A DNA stretch of 64,000 nt from Hugonella massiliensis (GCA_001486445.1 LN908985.1:149817-213816); one strand, 5' to 3'; counted from the stretch's first letter, positions 1-13,150 are shown. The notes: generated from the sequence alone by a model not told the origin. Numbers and translations are program-made.

Positions 1-519
1 GCTGCGGCCTTCCGATTCGTAGAGGCTCGAGTCGCTCACGCGGCCGAACAGCCCGAACGACATGCCCACGACGATCAATCCCACGCCGCCGGCGTAGGCC
101 GCCGCGAACCTCCACATGTTGTCGGCGATCGACAGGTGGTCGGGGTCGGACATGATCGAAAGGCCGGTGGTGGTGAACAGGGCGATCGAATCGAAGAGGG
201 CGTCACCGTAGGACGCGTAATGGTTCGTGAGCGAAAGGGGTACGGCCGCCACGCTGGCGACCACGATCCAGGCGAACACGGTGACGGCAATGGCCTGCTG
301 GCGATTCAGGCGGCCCGACTCGATGCGGAGCATGCGCAGCGCCGAACCCAGGCACAGGGCCAAGCCGATGGAGACCAGATAGCGCGACGCCGGTTCCCAT
401 TCGCTGAAGACCAAAGCCGTCACGAAGGGGATGATCATCGCCAAACCGGTGTACTGGATGAGCACGCCCAGGTAATGGCAGATGACGCGCACGTCATAGA
501 GTGTGTAGCGCTGCCACAT
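1..519 (-). CDS. trkH: Potassium uptake protein TrkH, N-terminal part (cut by window edge)
   Basis: Membrane subunit of a Trk/Ktr-type K+ transporter, which moves potassium inward with a cytoplasmic TrkA partner. About 173 residues are visible and the C-terminus lies beyond the left edge. The start is an ATG at 519. Seen: an N-terminal hydrophobic segment (YLGVLIQYTGLAMIIPF), further membrane segments, and the first selectivity-filter-like loop with FTTTGLS, typical of TrkH. The ATG lies 4 bases after the stop of a small membrane-protein gene, so the two are probably co-transcribed. Family assignment is confident. Whether TrkA is adjacent cannot be seen. Confidence 0.85.
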   Translation of the reverse strand, partial: MWQRYTLYDVRVICHYLGVLIQYTGLAMIIPFVTALVFSEWEPASRYLVSIGLALCLGSALRMLRIESGRLNRQQAIAVTVFAWIVVASVAAVPLSLTNHYASYGDALFDSIALFTTTGLSIMSDPDHLSIADNMWRFAAAYAGGVGLIVVGMSFGLFGRVSDSSLYESEGRS

Positions 520-523
520 ACGC

Positions 524-673
524 CTACCCGATCGCGAACCGCACGAGCACGACGATCATGCCGAGCCCCGCAAGGAAGCACAGGATGCCGAGCAGCAGGG
601 TCGTGAGTCCCAACAGGGATTCGGATTTCCTGCGGCGACGGTCGCGCTTCGATATGACTGCCATTTTTTGCAT
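524..673 (-). CDS. Small single-span membrane protein upstream of trkH (49 aa)
   Basis: A 49-residue open frame begins with ATG at 673 (an alternative ATG is at 664) and ends 4 bases before the trkH start. The N-terminus is very basic (SKRDRRRRKS). It is followed by one hydrophobic helix from about residue 20 to 47 (LGLTTLLLGILCFLAGLG). The positive-inside rule predicts a cytoplasmic N-terminus. I do not recognise a family. The tight spacing to trkH and clean TM architecture make it a plausible real small protein, possibly a transporter accessory, but this is inference. Confidence 0.5.
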   Translation of the reverse strand: MQKMAVISKRDRRRRKSESLLGLTTLLLGILCFLAGLGMIVVLVRFAIG

Positions 674-766
674 GGCTGCATTCTAGTACACGAATGCAAA
701 ATGCACGAGCTACCAGGAGTTCCCCGCAGTTAGGCGGGACGAAAGCCGCCCTTCGAAGCGTAAGGC

Positions 767-804
767 GAAAAAGGGAGGCAACCCCTGCGGGGGCCGCCTC
801 CCTT
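767..804 (-). terminator. Rho-independent terminator of the dnaK-clpB operon
   Basis: A 9-bp perfect stem (AAGGGAGGC at 771-779 with GCCTCCCTT at 796-804) lies just beyond the clpB stop codon. Read on the minus strand it is followed by a T-run (767-772), the classic intrinsic terminator form. Confidence 0.85.
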
Positions 805-817
805 GAATCGGCCGGGA

Positions 818-3448
<2,631 letters not shown>

Positions 3449-3493
3449 GTGGTCTCCTATCCTTGGATTCCGATTGGTTCCCTGCCGCCTGCC

Positions 3494-3877
3494 CTAGGGC
3501 AAACGGCGCAGCGCGTTGGTCTGGGCGACCACGAGCGAGGTCACGCTTTCGCGCGTTTCCAGCTCGCAGACGCGGTCGGCCAAGCGCCTGATCTTCTTAT
3601 GAAGGCTGTCGAGCTCCCGATCGCGATCTTCGATGCGTCCCTGCAGATCGAGGATGCGAATCACGCCGGCCAGGTTGATGCCCTCGCCGGTGAGCTCGTT
3701 AATAAGTTCGAGCCGGTCGATATCGGCCTTCGAATACATGCGCGTATTGCCGCTCGTGCGCTGGGGCGACACCAGGCCCTTTTGCTCGTAGGAGCGCAGG
3801 GTCTGCGGGTGCACGCCCGCCAGCTTCGCGGCGACGCTGATCATGTAGAGCGGCTCGTTGTATGCGTCGTCGTCCAT
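3494..3877 (-). CDS. hspR: Heat-shock repressor HspR (MerR family)
   Basis: MerR-type transcription factor that represses the dnaK operon in actinobacteria, using DnaK as co-repressor and binding HAIR inverted repeats. It has 127 residues. A winged HTH occupies about 10-80 (VAAKLAGVHPQTLRSYEQKGLV, then the wing SGNTRMYSKADIDRL), followed by a coiled-coil dimerisation helix (about 85-115). Its ATG overlaps the dnaJ stop (TAATG), implying translational coupling. The location inside the dnaK operon supports HspR over other MerR proteins. A matching degenerate operator is visible upstream of dnaK at 7605-7624. Confidence 0.9.
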   Translation of the reverse strand: MDDDAYNEPLYMISVAAKLAGVHPQTLRSYEQKGLVSPQRTSGNTRMYSKADIDRLELINELTGEGINLAGVIRILDLQGRIEDRDRELDSLHKKIRRLADRVCELETRESVTSLVVAQTNALRRLP

Positions 3878-4839
3878 TACCAGCTCCTTAGCTCGTCATG
3901 AGACGCAGCCTGGAAGGCCTCGAGCGCCGCACGCTGTTCGTCGTTGAGCTCTTTGGGCACCCGCACGCGCACCTTGGCGAGCAAATCGCCCGTGCCCGCC
4001 CCTTTCACATGGGGCGCGCCGGCGCCGCGCACCTTCATCGTCGCGCCGTCCTGCGTGCCGGCGGGAATTTTCATGCGCACTTTCTTGCCGTCGGGCGTGG
4101 GCACGTCGACGCGCGCCCCCAAGGAGGCTTCCGCGATGCTTACGGGCACGTCGATGAGCACATCGGCCCCGTCGCGCTTGAAATAGGGGTGCGGGGCAAT
4201 CTTGGTCGTAATCAGCAGGTCGCCGCGCGGCCCGCCGTTCTCGCCCAGCCCGCCACGGCCTTTGGCGCGCACACGCCCGCCATCGACGGCGCCTGCCGGG
4301 ATCTTGCAGGAAATGGTTTCCGGTTCGCTCATTCCCGGCACCCGCACGGTCACGCGCTTGGTGCACCCGCGGAAGGCCTCGTCGAAGGACACGGTAAGGG
4401 TCACGTTCATGTCGCTGCCCTTGCGCGGGCGCGGCTGCCCGCCGAAGGGGCCGCCCCCGAAGGGCGAACCTCCGCCGAAGTCCCAGTTGCTGCCGAAAGC
4501 TCCGTCGCCACGGCGTATGCTCTCCAAGATATCCTGCCAGCTGCCAAAGTCGGCGCCGTTCATATTCACGGTGAACCCGCCGCCCCCGAAGGGGTTGCCA
4601 CCGCCCCCGAAGGGAATCTTGCTCGCGTCGCCCGTGCCGTATTGGTCGTAGAGCTTGCGCTTCTTTTCGTCGCCGAGCACTTCGTAGGCTTCGTTGATTT
4701 CCTTGAACTTCTCCTCGTCGCCGCCGGCGTCGGGGTGGTTCTTGCGGGCCAGCTTGCGGAAGGCCTTCTTTATCTCGTCCTGTGTAGCGTTGCGTGGAAC
4801 GCCGAGTGTCTTGTAGTAGTCCGGAGTCGAGCCGGGCAT
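3877..4839 (-). CDS. dnaJ: DnaJ-type J-domain co-chaperone lacking the zinc finger (CbpA-like)
   Basis: Stimulates DnaK ATPase and delivers clients. It has 320 residues. The J-domain is at 7-72 with the HPD motif at 35-37. It is followed by a G/F-rich linker (about 75-135, with repeats such as [12 protein letters not shown]) and the two C-terminal beta-barrel client domains (about 140-305). The four CxxCxGxG zinc-binding repeats of canonical DnaJ are absent, so this is a class-B (CbpA/DnaJ2-like) J-protein standing in the usual dnaJ place of the operon. Good Shine-Dalgarno (AAGGAAGGTGGAG) before the ATG. Confidence 0.92.
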   Translation of the reverse strand: MPGSTPDYYKTLGVPRNATQDEIKKAFRKLARKNHPDAGGDEEKFKEINEAYEVLGDEKKRKLYDQYGTGDASKIPFGGGGNPFGGGGFTVNMNGADFGSWQDILESIRRGDGAFGSNWDFGGGSPFGGGPFGGQPRPRKGSDMNVTLTVSFDEAFRGCTKRVTVRVPGMSEPETISCKIPAGAVDGGRVRAKGRGGLGENGGPRGDLLITTKIAPHPYFKRDGADVLIDVPVSIAEASLGARVDVPTPDGKKVRMKIPAGTQDGATMKVRGAGAPHVKGAGTGDLLAKVRVRVPKELNDEQRAALEAFQAASHDELRSW

Positions 4840-4898
4840 GACGCTCCACCTTCCTTTCGTCTTGTCGCGTTTCCGCGTATCTATCGTCTATGAAGCAA

Positions 4899-4928
4899 CG
4901 GGCGGGCTCGCTGTCGCTCACCCGCCCG
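4899..4928 (-). promoter_or_regulatory. Intercistronic hairpin between grpE and dnaJ
   Basis: CGGGCGGG (4899-4906) pairs with CCCGCCCG (4921-4928), and the loop can extend the stem. It lies in the roughly 98-bp gap between grpE and dnaJ. There is no T-run, so a stability or attenuation element is more likely than a full terminator. Function is inferred. Confidence 0.5.
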
Positions 4929-4937
4929 CTCCGCTTG

Positions 4938-5588
4938 CTATTCGGCCTTGTCGGCCTCTTCCTTCTTTTCCCGTTTGGGGCCGCCCGATGTGACGGTGAC
5001 CATTGCGGGCCTGATGACCTTTTTGCCCATCTTGTAGCCCTTTTGGTACACGTCCTGCACCGTTTCGTCGGGGACCTGGGTGTTGTCCACCTTGGCCACC
5101 GCCTGCGCTTCGAGCGCATCGAACGGTTGTCCGGCCGGGTCGATGACCTCGACGCCCGATTTCACGAGCACGTCGACCAGCTTGGTGTGCACCTTTTGCA
5201 CCCCATCGAGCAAGTCGCCCTCGCCGTTCTTCACGGCGTACTCGATGCTGCGCTCGAAATCGTCGAGCACGGGGAGCAGGTTGCCCACCAGCTTTTCGTT
5301 GGCGCGCTTGCGCTCTTCCTCGCGCTGATCGTTCGTGCGGCGGCGGTAGGTGTCCCATTCGGCGTGCAGCCTCATGAAACGGTCCTGCCATTCGGCTGCT
5401 TCGGCCTTGGCCGCAGCGAGCGCGTCGTCTGCCGAAGGAGCCGCCGCATCGTCGGCGGTTGCAGCATCGGCTGCCGCTTGGGCGGGCTGGTCGGCGGCGG
5501 GTGCTTCTTGCGCGCCCGCCGCGGCCTCTACCGTGGAATCCTCAGCCGCATCGGTCGCCTGTTCGGTGTGATCCTGATGCTCTTCCAT
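4938..5588 (-). CDS. grpE: Nucleotide exchange factor GrpE
   Basis: Releases ADP from DnaK. It has 216 residues. The first 60 or so are Ala/Asp/Glu-rich and low complexity. Then comes the long dimeric coiled-coil helix (AEWDTYRRRTNDQREEERKRAN) and the C-terminal beta domain with the signature (DFTKSGVEVI-like VKSGVEVIDPAGQPFD ... GYKMGKKVIRPAMVTV). It starts five bases after the dnaK stop with GGGGAAGTAGGA as a ribosome site, so the two are tightly coupled. Confidence 0.95.
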   Translation of the reverse strand: MEEHQDHTEQATDAAEDSTVEAAAGAQEAPAADQPAQAAADAATADDAAAPSADDALAAAKAEAAEWQDRFMRLHAEWDTYRRRTNDQREEERKRANEKLVGNLLPVLDDFERSIEYAVKNGEGDLLDGVQKVHTKLVDVLVKSGVEVIDPAGQPFDALEAQAVAKVDNTQVPDETVQDVYQKGYKMGKKVIRPAMVTVTSGGPKREKKEEADKAE

Positions 5589-5593
5589 GATTC

Positions 5594-7525
<1,932 letters not shown>

Positions 7526-7594
7526 TCAGTTGCCTGCTAATGCCTTGGTTGGGTGAGGGGGGAATTCCAGGTTCAGAATTTCTTCACGATTGGG

Positions 7595-7624
7595 AATATA
7601 AAATCTTAGTGTTCACCTGTCAAG
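7595..7624 (-). promoter_or_regulatory. dnaK operon promoter with overlapping HAIR-like HspR operator
   Basis: On the minus strand TTGACA (7618-7623) and TATATT (7595-7600) are separated by exactly 17 bp, a near-consensus sigma-70-type promoter about 80 bp before dnaK. Overlapping the -35 is CTTGACA-N7-ACTAAG (7605-7624). It resembles the HAIR operator (CTTGAGT-N7-ACTCAAG) with a few mismatches and one missing base. Binding by the HspR encoded in this operon is inferred. Confidence 0.75.
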
Positions 7625-7782
7625 TTTTCTGCCTTACATGCAGTAAACGCTCTTATGAGGCGTTGACCTGGTCTTTCGTCCGCAACTGCGGGCCGAACCG
7701 TCCGTTTGCATCGGTCTGCATCTGTTCCGTAACGCGCCCGTTACCCTCGGAAGCCCCGCCAAAGCACTCCTCTCTACATAGA

Positions 7783-7813
7783 AAAAGCCCTGGCCACACG
7801 GGCCAGGGCTTTT
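7783..7813 (-). terminator. Terminator after ferredoxin gene
   Basis: Perfect 13-bp stem AAAAGCCCTGGCC / GGCCAGGGCTTTT with a 5-nt loop, followed on the minus strand by a T-run (7782-7786). The symmetric A/T tails would also let it work in the other direction. Confidence 0.88.
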
Positions 7814-7837
7814 CGGGTGCGCTGCTCTGCGGATACC

Positions 7838-8026
7838 TTAGTCCTCTTGGATTTCGGTGATGGCGCCCATGGGGCACTCTTCCAGGCAATCGCCGCAGGC
7901 GATGCAGGATTCCTCGTTGGCGACCACGCAAACGCCGCCGTCGACTTCCAGAACTTCCTGAGGGCAGGCGTCGACGCAAATGCCGCAACCGATGCAATCA
8001 TCCGTGCTGATAAGAGGCTTGGACAT
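7838..8026 (-). CDS. 2x[4Fe-4S] ferredoxin
   Basis: A 62-residue electron carrier with two classic clusters: CIGCGICVDACP (about 11-22) and CIACGDCLEECP (about 41-52). The start is the ATG at 8026, preceded by GAAGGAGAA, which rules out the longer in-frame extension upstream. It has its own terminator. Such small clostridial-type ferredoxins serve anaerobic oxidoreductases; the partner cannot be named from the neighbours. Confidence 0.93.
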   Translation of the reverse strand: MSKPLISTDDCIGCGICVDACPQEVLEVDGGVCVVANEESCIACGDCLEECPMGAITEIQED

Positions 8027-8222
8027 AGTGTTCTCCTTCTCGTATCGTCTACCCGTTTCGCAACGGGAGCGCTGGTATGTAGCGCAAGATACCATCTTCG
8101 TCAGGCATTGCAAGATGACACGCTCGAAATGCCGTTCATCGATGGTAAGCGGAGCCCTGCTTCCCCGAAGGCAACGCGTGGCGCAACTATAGCGCACCGA
8201 CGCGGTAACGTTAGGGGGCAAA

Positions 8223-9248
8223 TTAGCAAATGCGGGGAAGTTGCTGACCGACGAGCATATCGAGGATGCGGGTACTCCCAAAGCCCGTGCGCACGGTCAC
8301 GCGGCTAGGCCGGCCCGCTTCCGTTGCCGTTACCTCGCCGATAATCGCCGCGTCCGCCCCGTATTTGTGGGCGCGCATGGCCGCCAGCGCCGCGTCCGCC
8401 TCACAGGCGGGCACCACGCAGACCATCTTGCCTTCGTTGGCCACCTGCATGATGTCGTAACCCAGCATGTCGCAGGCGCCACGCACGGCGTCCTTCACCG
8501 GGACCGCATCCTCATCGATCACCATATCGACGCCCGACTGCTCGGCGAGCTCGTTCAAGGTCGACGCGATCCCGCCGCGGGTGGGGTCGCGGAAGCAGTG
8601 CACATGCGGAGCTGCGGCGATGACGTCGGCGATCAGACCGTTGAGCGGGGCGGCGTCGCTGGCCAGGTCGGCATGGAAGCTCAGCTCCTCACGCAGGCTC
8701 ATGATCGTGATGCCGTGGTCGCCCAAGGTGCCGCTCACCAAGATCTTGTCACCCGGCGCGCAGAGCTCGCCGCCCAGATGGCGGCCTTCGGGAAGGAAAC
8801 CCACGCCCGCCGTGTTGATGTAGATGCCGTCGCCGTGGCCGCGATTGACCACCTTGGTATCGCCCGTGACGATGCGCACACCGGCTTCCTTGGCCGTGGC
8901 CGCCATCGAAGCGCAGATGCGCCTCAGGTCTTCCATTGGGAAGCCCTCTTCCAGGATCATGCCGCAACTGAGGTACTGGGGCACCGCGCCGCTCGTGGCC
9001 ACGTCGTTGACCGTGCCGCAAATCGCCAAATGCCCGATGTCGCCGCCGGGGAAGAAATGCGGCGTCACCACGAAGCTGTCGGTCGAAAAGGCCAGGCGCT
9101 CGCCCGCTGCCGGCACCGGCAGCACGGCGGCGTCGTTACCCTGGTTGAGTTCGTCGTTTCCGTAGGCTTCCATGAACACGTCGTCGATGATGCGGCACAT
9201 CATCGTGCCGCCGCTCCCGTGTCCGAGCAGTACCGTTTCGTCCATCAT
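8223..9248 (-). CDS. hypE: Hydrogenase maturation protein HypE
   Basis: Makes the cyanide ligands of [NiFe]-hydrogenase: HypE takes a carbamoyl group on its C-terminal cysteine and dehydrates it to a thiocyanate. 341 residues, normal length. Seen: AIRS/PurM-type N-terminal ATP domain (GHGSGGTMMCRIIDDVF, GNDAAVLP) and the diagnostic C-terminal end PRIC, whose last Cys is the reactive residue. RBS AAGGA stands before a double ATG. It follows nikR by about 42 bp, so a nickel-responsive link is plausible. Other hyp genes are not in the window. Confidence 0.95.
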   Translation of the reverse strand: MMDETVLLGHGSGGTMMCRIIDDVFMEAYGNDELNQGNDAAVLPVPAAGERLAFSTDSFVVTPHFFPGGDIGHLAICGTVNDVATSGAVPQYLSCGMILEEGFPMEDLRRICASMAATAKEAGVRIVTGDTKVVNRGHGDGIYINTAGVGFLPEGRHLGGELCAPGDKILVSGTLGDHGITIMSLREELSFHADLASDAAPLNGLIADVIAAAPHVHCFRDPTRGGIASTLNELAEQSGVDMVIDEDAVPVKDAVRGACDMLGYDIMQVANEGKMVCVVPACEADAALAAMRAHKYGADAAIIGEVTATEAGRPSRVTVRTGFGSTRILDMLVGQQLPRIC

Positions 9249-9290
9249 GCGTCCTTTTCTCCGTATACCGATTGGCCCATCCTAGAGCCT

Positions 9291-9713
9291 TTAGAAGTAT
9301 TTTCCCGTTGTCGTGAGAACCAGTTTGCCGGTCTTCACGCCCTTGGTGCCTAAGATGAGGTCGGCCAGCCCCTGAATCTCGCCGGTCTCGCCCTTCATGA
9401 TGATGACCTCCAAACACCATTCCTCGTTCATGTGGATATGCGTGGTCGACACGATGCTCTCATAGTACTGGTGCTGAATAGCGTCGAGCTTGTCGCGCAA
9501 GACGCTCGCGTGATGGTCGAAGACGATGGTAAGGGTGCCCATGACTTCGGTGCCGGGGCGGGCGCATTCGTCTTCCACGAGCGCTTCGCGCACGAGATCG
9601 CGCACAACCTCGCTTCGGTTTTTAGCCAAGCCGCGGCGGGCCACCAACTGGTCGAATTCCACGAGCAGGTTTTCGGGCATTGCCACCGAAAACCGCATCA
9701 AATCGTTTGCCAT
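9291..9713 (-). CDS. nikR: Nickel-responsive regulator NikR
   Basis: Ribbon-helix-helix repressor/sensor that binds DNA when Ni(II) fills its ACT-like C-terminal domain. 140 residues from the ATG at 9713, chosen because AGGAG stands six bases upstream. An earlier in-frame ATG adds five residues without a ribosome site. RHH domain at about 5-45 (MRFSVAMPENLLVEFDQLV). Ni ligands match the known spacing exactly: H81, H92, H94 and C100 (E. coli H76/H87/H89/C95). Next gene is hypE. Confidence 0.93.
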   Translation of the reverse strand: MANDLMRFSVAMPENLLVEFDQLVARRGLAKNRSEVVRDLVREALVEDECARPGTEVMGTLTIVFDHHASVLRDKLDAIQHQYYESIVSTTHIHMNEEWCLEVIIMKGETGEIQGLADLILGTKGVKTGKLVLTTTGKYF

Positions 9714-9730
9714 GCGAGCTCCTGACATGA

Positions 9731-9759
9731 AAAATCCCCCGCAGGGCGCACTGCAGGGG
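9731..9759 (-). terminator. Terminator before nikR
   Basis: On the minus strand CCCCTGCAG...CTGCGGGGG (one G-T wobble) is followed by ATTTTT. It ends the small gene at 9784-10038 and separates it from nikR. Confidence 0.75.
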
Positions 9760-9783
9760 AACGAAAGCGGGCGGGACGAATCG

Positions 9784-10038
9784 CTATACCAACTTCACTT
9801 GCACGTTGGCCAAACGCTCGGCGTCGTCTTCCAAGGCGTCCTGGGCGTCGGTCATAAGCGCGCGGGCGTCGTCGAGCAGAGCCTGGGCCTGATGCATGAT
9901 CTCGTTGGTCTTGTCGTAGCCGTTGTCTCCGGCGAGGTGGGCCAGCTTATGCATCCAGCGGCGATTCACTGCCAGCTGGTCGTCCATCTGTTCGAGCATC
10001 ATCTTGTACTGGCCGGTATTCACTCCGTTTGAGCACAT
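9784..10038 (-). CDS. Small helical protein of unknown function (84 aa)
   Basis: Hydrophilic 84-residue protein, almost certainly all helical (for example NEIMHQAQALLDDARALMTDAQDALED), with no membrane segment and only one cysteine, near the N-terminus. It has its own terminator. I do not recognise a family. Clean flanks and a plausible RBS (AAGGAGTGC) support a real gene. Confidence 0.65.
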   Translation of the reverse strand: MCSNGVNTGQYKMMLEQMDDQLAVNRRWMHKLAHLAGDNGYDKTNEIMHQAQALLDDARALMTDAQDALEDDAERLANVQVKLV

Positions 10039-10283
10039 AGCAAAGCACTCCTTCGATTGCGCAATCTTCGTATGACCGCATTATCGTGCGCGGCAGGGGA
10101 GCGCACAACCGATAAAGACGAAATTGTGTGAAGAATTCTTCCTCGAGTAACAATCGACCGGCGGGACCGTCTGTTTTCGCTGCGCCTCGATTATCTCGCC
10201 CGCGATGTTGGGGGCAAGGTCGCAGGCCCCGAAAGGTGAACACGATACGCCACGCCTACGCAGGCGGCCGCAGATGCACCTAA

Positions 10284-10319
10284 TAAGAAAGCCGCACCTC
10301 TCTTGGTGCGGCTTTCTTA
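10284..10319 (-). terminator. Terminator after typA
   Basis: Perfect 15-bp stem TAAGAAAGCCGCACC (10284-10298) with its complement at 10305-10319 and a 6-nt loop, directly beyond the typA stop. The rest of the 289-bp gap from 10039 shows nothing recognisable. Confidence 0.85.
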
Positions 10320-10327
10320 CAACGGGG

Positions 10328-12142
10328 CTATTTGCCCTTGTTGGCCTTCTTGCGGGCCACCGTGTCCAAAATGCGCTTGCGCAGGCGGATATTCTTCGGT
10401 GTCACTTCCACCAGCTCGTCGTCCTGGATGTACTCCAGTGCCTCTTCGAGGGTGAACTTCACCGGCGGGGTGAGCTGAATGGCCTTGTCGGCCGTCGACG
10501 AACGCTGGTTGCCCAGGTTCTTGGTCTTCGACACGTTGACGACCATGTCGCCTTCCTTGGCGGACTCGCCCACGATCATGCCTTCGTAGCATTCGTCGCC
10601 CGGGGACACGAACAGGCGGCCGCGCTCCTGCAGGGTATCGAGCGCGTAAGCCACGGCCTTGTCGGTCGACATGGAAATCATCGATCCGTTGCGGCGGCCG
10701 GCGTATTCGCCGCGGTAGGGGCCGTACTCGCTGAAGCGATGGAACATGTTCGCCTCGCCGCGCGTGGCGTTGAGCAGGCGCGTGCGCAGACCCATCGTGC
10801 CGCGCGTGGGGATTTTGAAGACGAGCTGGGTCTGGTCGCCCTTGGTGACCATGTCGAGCATTTCGCCGCCGGCAGTACCGAAGACTTCGATGCACTTGCC
10901 CGCGTATTCGCTCGGCGTTTCAACCGTAGCTTCCTCGATGGGCTCCAGCATCTTGCCGTTCTCGTCCTTCTTCATGATGACGCGCGGGCGGCCCACCTGG
11001 AGCTCGAAGCCCTCGCGGCGCATCGTTTCGATAAGCACCGAAATCTGCAGAATGCCACGACCGGACACCTCGATGCCCGACTTGTCCTCGAGTTGGGCGA
11101 TCTTCATCGTCACGTTCGATTCGGCTTCGGCGAAGAGGCGCTCGTTGAGCTGGCGGGCGCCGACGATTTCACCGTCGTTGCCCACGAGCGGGCTGTCGTT
11201 GGGCTGGAACACGACGGCCATCGTGGGCTCGTCGATCTTGATCGGGTCGAGCTCGACCGGATGATCGATGCTCGTCACCATGTCGCCGATGTCGGCGTCT
11301 TCCACGCCCACGACGGCGATGATATCGCCGGCCGTCGCCTGGTCTTCTTCCTTCTTACCAAGCTTGTCGAAGGTGAAAACCTGTTTGATGGTCGTGTTGT
11401 AGCGAGTACCGTCGCGCTTGATCACGAGCACCTGCTCGTTCTTGTGCAGGGTGCCGGAATAGAGACGGCCGACACCGATGCGGCCCACGAAACTCGAATG
11501 GTCGACCGTGCAAATCTGCAGGGCCACCGGGCCGTCGGGCTGGACGTCAGGAGCGGGAATCTCCTTCAGGATGGTATCGAGCAGGGGAATCATGTCCATG
11601 TTGCCGTCGTCGGCCTCATAGCGGGCATAGCCGTTCATCGCGCTCGCGTAGACCACGGGGAAGTCGAGCTGTTCGTCGGAAGCGTTCAGTTCGACCATGA
11701 GGTCGAAGACTTCGTCGAGCACCTCTTCGGGGCGGGCGCCCGGTCGGTCGATCTTGTTGATGACGACGACGATGCGCAGGCCCAAGTCGAGCGCATGGCG
11801 CAGCACGAAACGCGTCTGGGGCATGGGCCCTTCGAAGGCGTCGACAATCAGCAGAGCACCGTCGGCCATATTGAGCACGCGCTCAACTTCGCCACCGAAG
11901 TCAGCGTGACCCGGCGTGTCGATGACGTTGATCTTGACGTCCTTGTAGGTGATGGAAATGTTCTTCGACAAGATGGTGATGCCGCGTTCGCGCTCCTGGT
12001 CGTTGCTGTCGAGCACGCGGTCTTCCACCTGCTGGTTAGCGCGGAACACGTTGGTGGTCTTCATTAGCTGGTCGACCAGGGTGGTTTTGCCATGGTCGAC
12101 GTGGGCGATGATGGCCACGTTGCGAAGGTTGTCCTGTTTCAT
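10328..12142 (-). CDS. typA: Translational GTPase TypA/BipA
   Basis: Ribosome-binding GTPase of the EF-G/LepA group that helps 50S assembly and stress adaptation. 604 residues, full length. G1 AHVDHGKT at 13-20; G2/G3 with [16 protein letters not shown] near 75-90; G4 NKID near 130; then domains II, III, V and the BipA-specific C-terminal domain (ending [10 protein letters not shown]). Its ATG overlaps the stop of the upstream J-protein gene by one base (TAATG), suggesting coupled translation. Confidence 0.97.
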   Translation of the reverse strand: MKQDNLRNVAIIAHVDHGKTTLVDQLMKTTNVFRANQQVEDRVLDSNDQERERGITILSKNISITYKDVKINVIDTPGHADFGGEVERVLNMADGALLIVDAFEGPMPQTRFVLRHALDLGLRIVVVINKIDRPGARPEEVLDEVFDLMVELNASDEQLDFPVVYASAMNGYARYEADDGNMDMIPLLDTILKEIPAPDVQPDGPVALQICTVDHSSFVGRIGVGRLYSGTLHKNEQVLVIKRDGTRYNTTIKQVFTFDKLGKKEEDQATAGDIIAVVGVEDADIGDMVTSIDHPVELDPIKIDEPTMAVVFQPNDSPLVGNDGEIVGARQLNERLFAEAESNVTMKIAQLEDKSGIEVSGRGILQISVLIETMRREGFELQVGRPRVIMKKDENGKMLEPIEEATVETPSEYAGKCIEVFGTAGGEMLDMVTKGDQTQLVFKIPTRGTMGLRTRLLNATRGEANMFHRFSEYGPYRGEYAGRRNGSMISMSTDKAVAYALDTLQERGRLFVSPGDECYEGMIVGESAKEGDMVVNVSKTKNLGNQRSSTADKAIQLTPPVKFTLEEALEYIQDDELVEVTPKNIRLRKRILDTVARKKANKGK

Positions 12143-12687
12143 TACCCCAATTCCTCTATCTCTTGAAGGATTCTCTTCTTCTCTTTGGTCAACTCATCAA
12201 GCCTATCACTCAGAGAGTTGATGTTTTGCGTGGTGGAAACTACTTCGATTAACCCCCATACCGCCGCCGTGCCGGCGATACCCGCCAGCCAGACAATGCG
12301 GCGCATAAAAATCGCGATCAGAGCGCCTACCACGAGCATCGTAAGCCCGTTGCGCCGAGAATCGAGCAGGGCGTCGCGTTGGGCCACCAGCTGGGCGCGA
12401 GCCGCTTGGATGCCGGCAAGGCGAGCTTCCAGCTCGTCCTCGCGCGACGAAGCGGAGCGTGCGCGCCCGGTGTGCGATCCGCCCCCTTTCGCACCGTGGT
12501 CCCTCAGATAGGAATAGGCTTCCTGAAGGTTCTTGAATTGCTCGGTCGCTCGTTTTTGCAGCTTGGGCTTACCGGCAAACCGGTCGGGATGCATGATCTG
12601 GGCCGATTCCTTATAGGCGATGACGATGTCCTCGTCCGTCGCATCCTCGTCAAGGCCGAGCGTGCGCAAAGCTTCTTGTCGGTTCAC
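12142..12687 (-). CDS. Membrane-anchored J-domain protein
   Basis: 181 residues. J-domain at about 4-65 with HPD at 33-35 and the following helix (LQKRATEQFKNLQEAYSYL). Then a basic/Gly-Ser linker, a short coiled coil (about 85-108), a hydrophobic hairpin (about 112-150) and a C-terminal coiled coil (SDRLDELTKEKKRILQEIEEL). It probably recruits DnaK to the membrane; client unknown. One-base overlap with typA. The family (J-domain) is certain, the role is not. Confidence 0.85.
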   Translation of the reverse strand: MNRQEALRTLGLDEDATDEDIVIAYKESAQIMHPDRFAGKPKLQKRATEQFKNLQEAYSYLRDHGAKGGGSHTGRARSASSREDELEARLAGIQAARAQLVAQRDALLDSRRNGLTMLVVGALIAIFMRRIVWLAGIAGTAAVWGLIEVVSTTQNINSLSDRLDELTKEKKRILQEIEELG

Positions 12688-12827
12688 GGCAACCCCTCGC
12701 TTCGTTCAAGCATATCCTGCGGTGTGTAACGTGAGAATCGCATTGGATTCTAGCGGCGACGCGCGCCCGATGCCAGCATCCCAAGGCCAAAAGTGGTCTG
12801 CGTGCAAAGCCTCACGGCTGTACGCAT

Positions 12828-12850
12828 AAAAAAATCCGCCCTGAGGCGGA
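12828..12850 (-). terminator. Terminator after tRNA-Ala
   Basis: TCCGCC-CTGA-GGCGGA hairpin followed on the minus strand by seven T residues. Confidence 0.88.
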
Positions 12851-12865
12851 AAACAACCAAGAAAA

Positions 12866-12941
12866 TGGTGGAGCATAGGGGGATCGAACCCCTGACCTCA
12901 GGCTTGCAAAGCCCGCGCTCTCCCAGCTGAGCTAATGCCCC
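12866..12941 (-). tRNA. tRNA-Ala (TGC)
   Basis: 76 nt including encoded CCA. The acceptor stem GGGGCAT pairs with ATGCTCC and contains G3-U70, the alanine identity element. Anticodon TGC sits in CTTTGCAAG, with T-loop TTCGATC. Confidence 0.97.
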
Positions 12942-12973
12942 ACGTTGCCGCGCGCAGCTCGTTTAGATATAAA

Positions 12974-13015
12974 TAAACGCTCCACCGGCAAACTCGGCTC
13001 ACGGTGGAGCGTTTA
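12974..13015 (-). terminator. Terminator between tRNA-Ile and tRNA-Ala
   Basis: A perfect 14-bp stem TAAACGCTCCACCG (12974-12987) / CGGTGGAGCGTTTA (13002-13015), followed on the minus strand by TTTAT. It lies between two tRNA genes on the same strand, so tRNA-Ala probably has its own promoter or depends on readthrough. Confidence 0.75.
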
Positions 13016-13025
13016 TCAGTAAAAA

Positions 13026-13102
<77 letters not shown>

Positions 13103-13121
13103 GCGAAAAACGCGCTTAATT

Positions 13122-13150
13122 AAAATACCAACCGCCTAGAGGAGTGTCAA
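13122..13150 (-). promoter_or_regulatory. tRNA-Ile promoter
   Basis: Minus strand TTGACA (13145-13150), 17-bp spacer, TATTTT (13122-13127), about 20 bp before the tRNA 5' end. Confidence 0.8.

Noticed and set aside
10205-12067. 620-codon open frame opposite typA
   Set aside because: Antisense shadow of typA.
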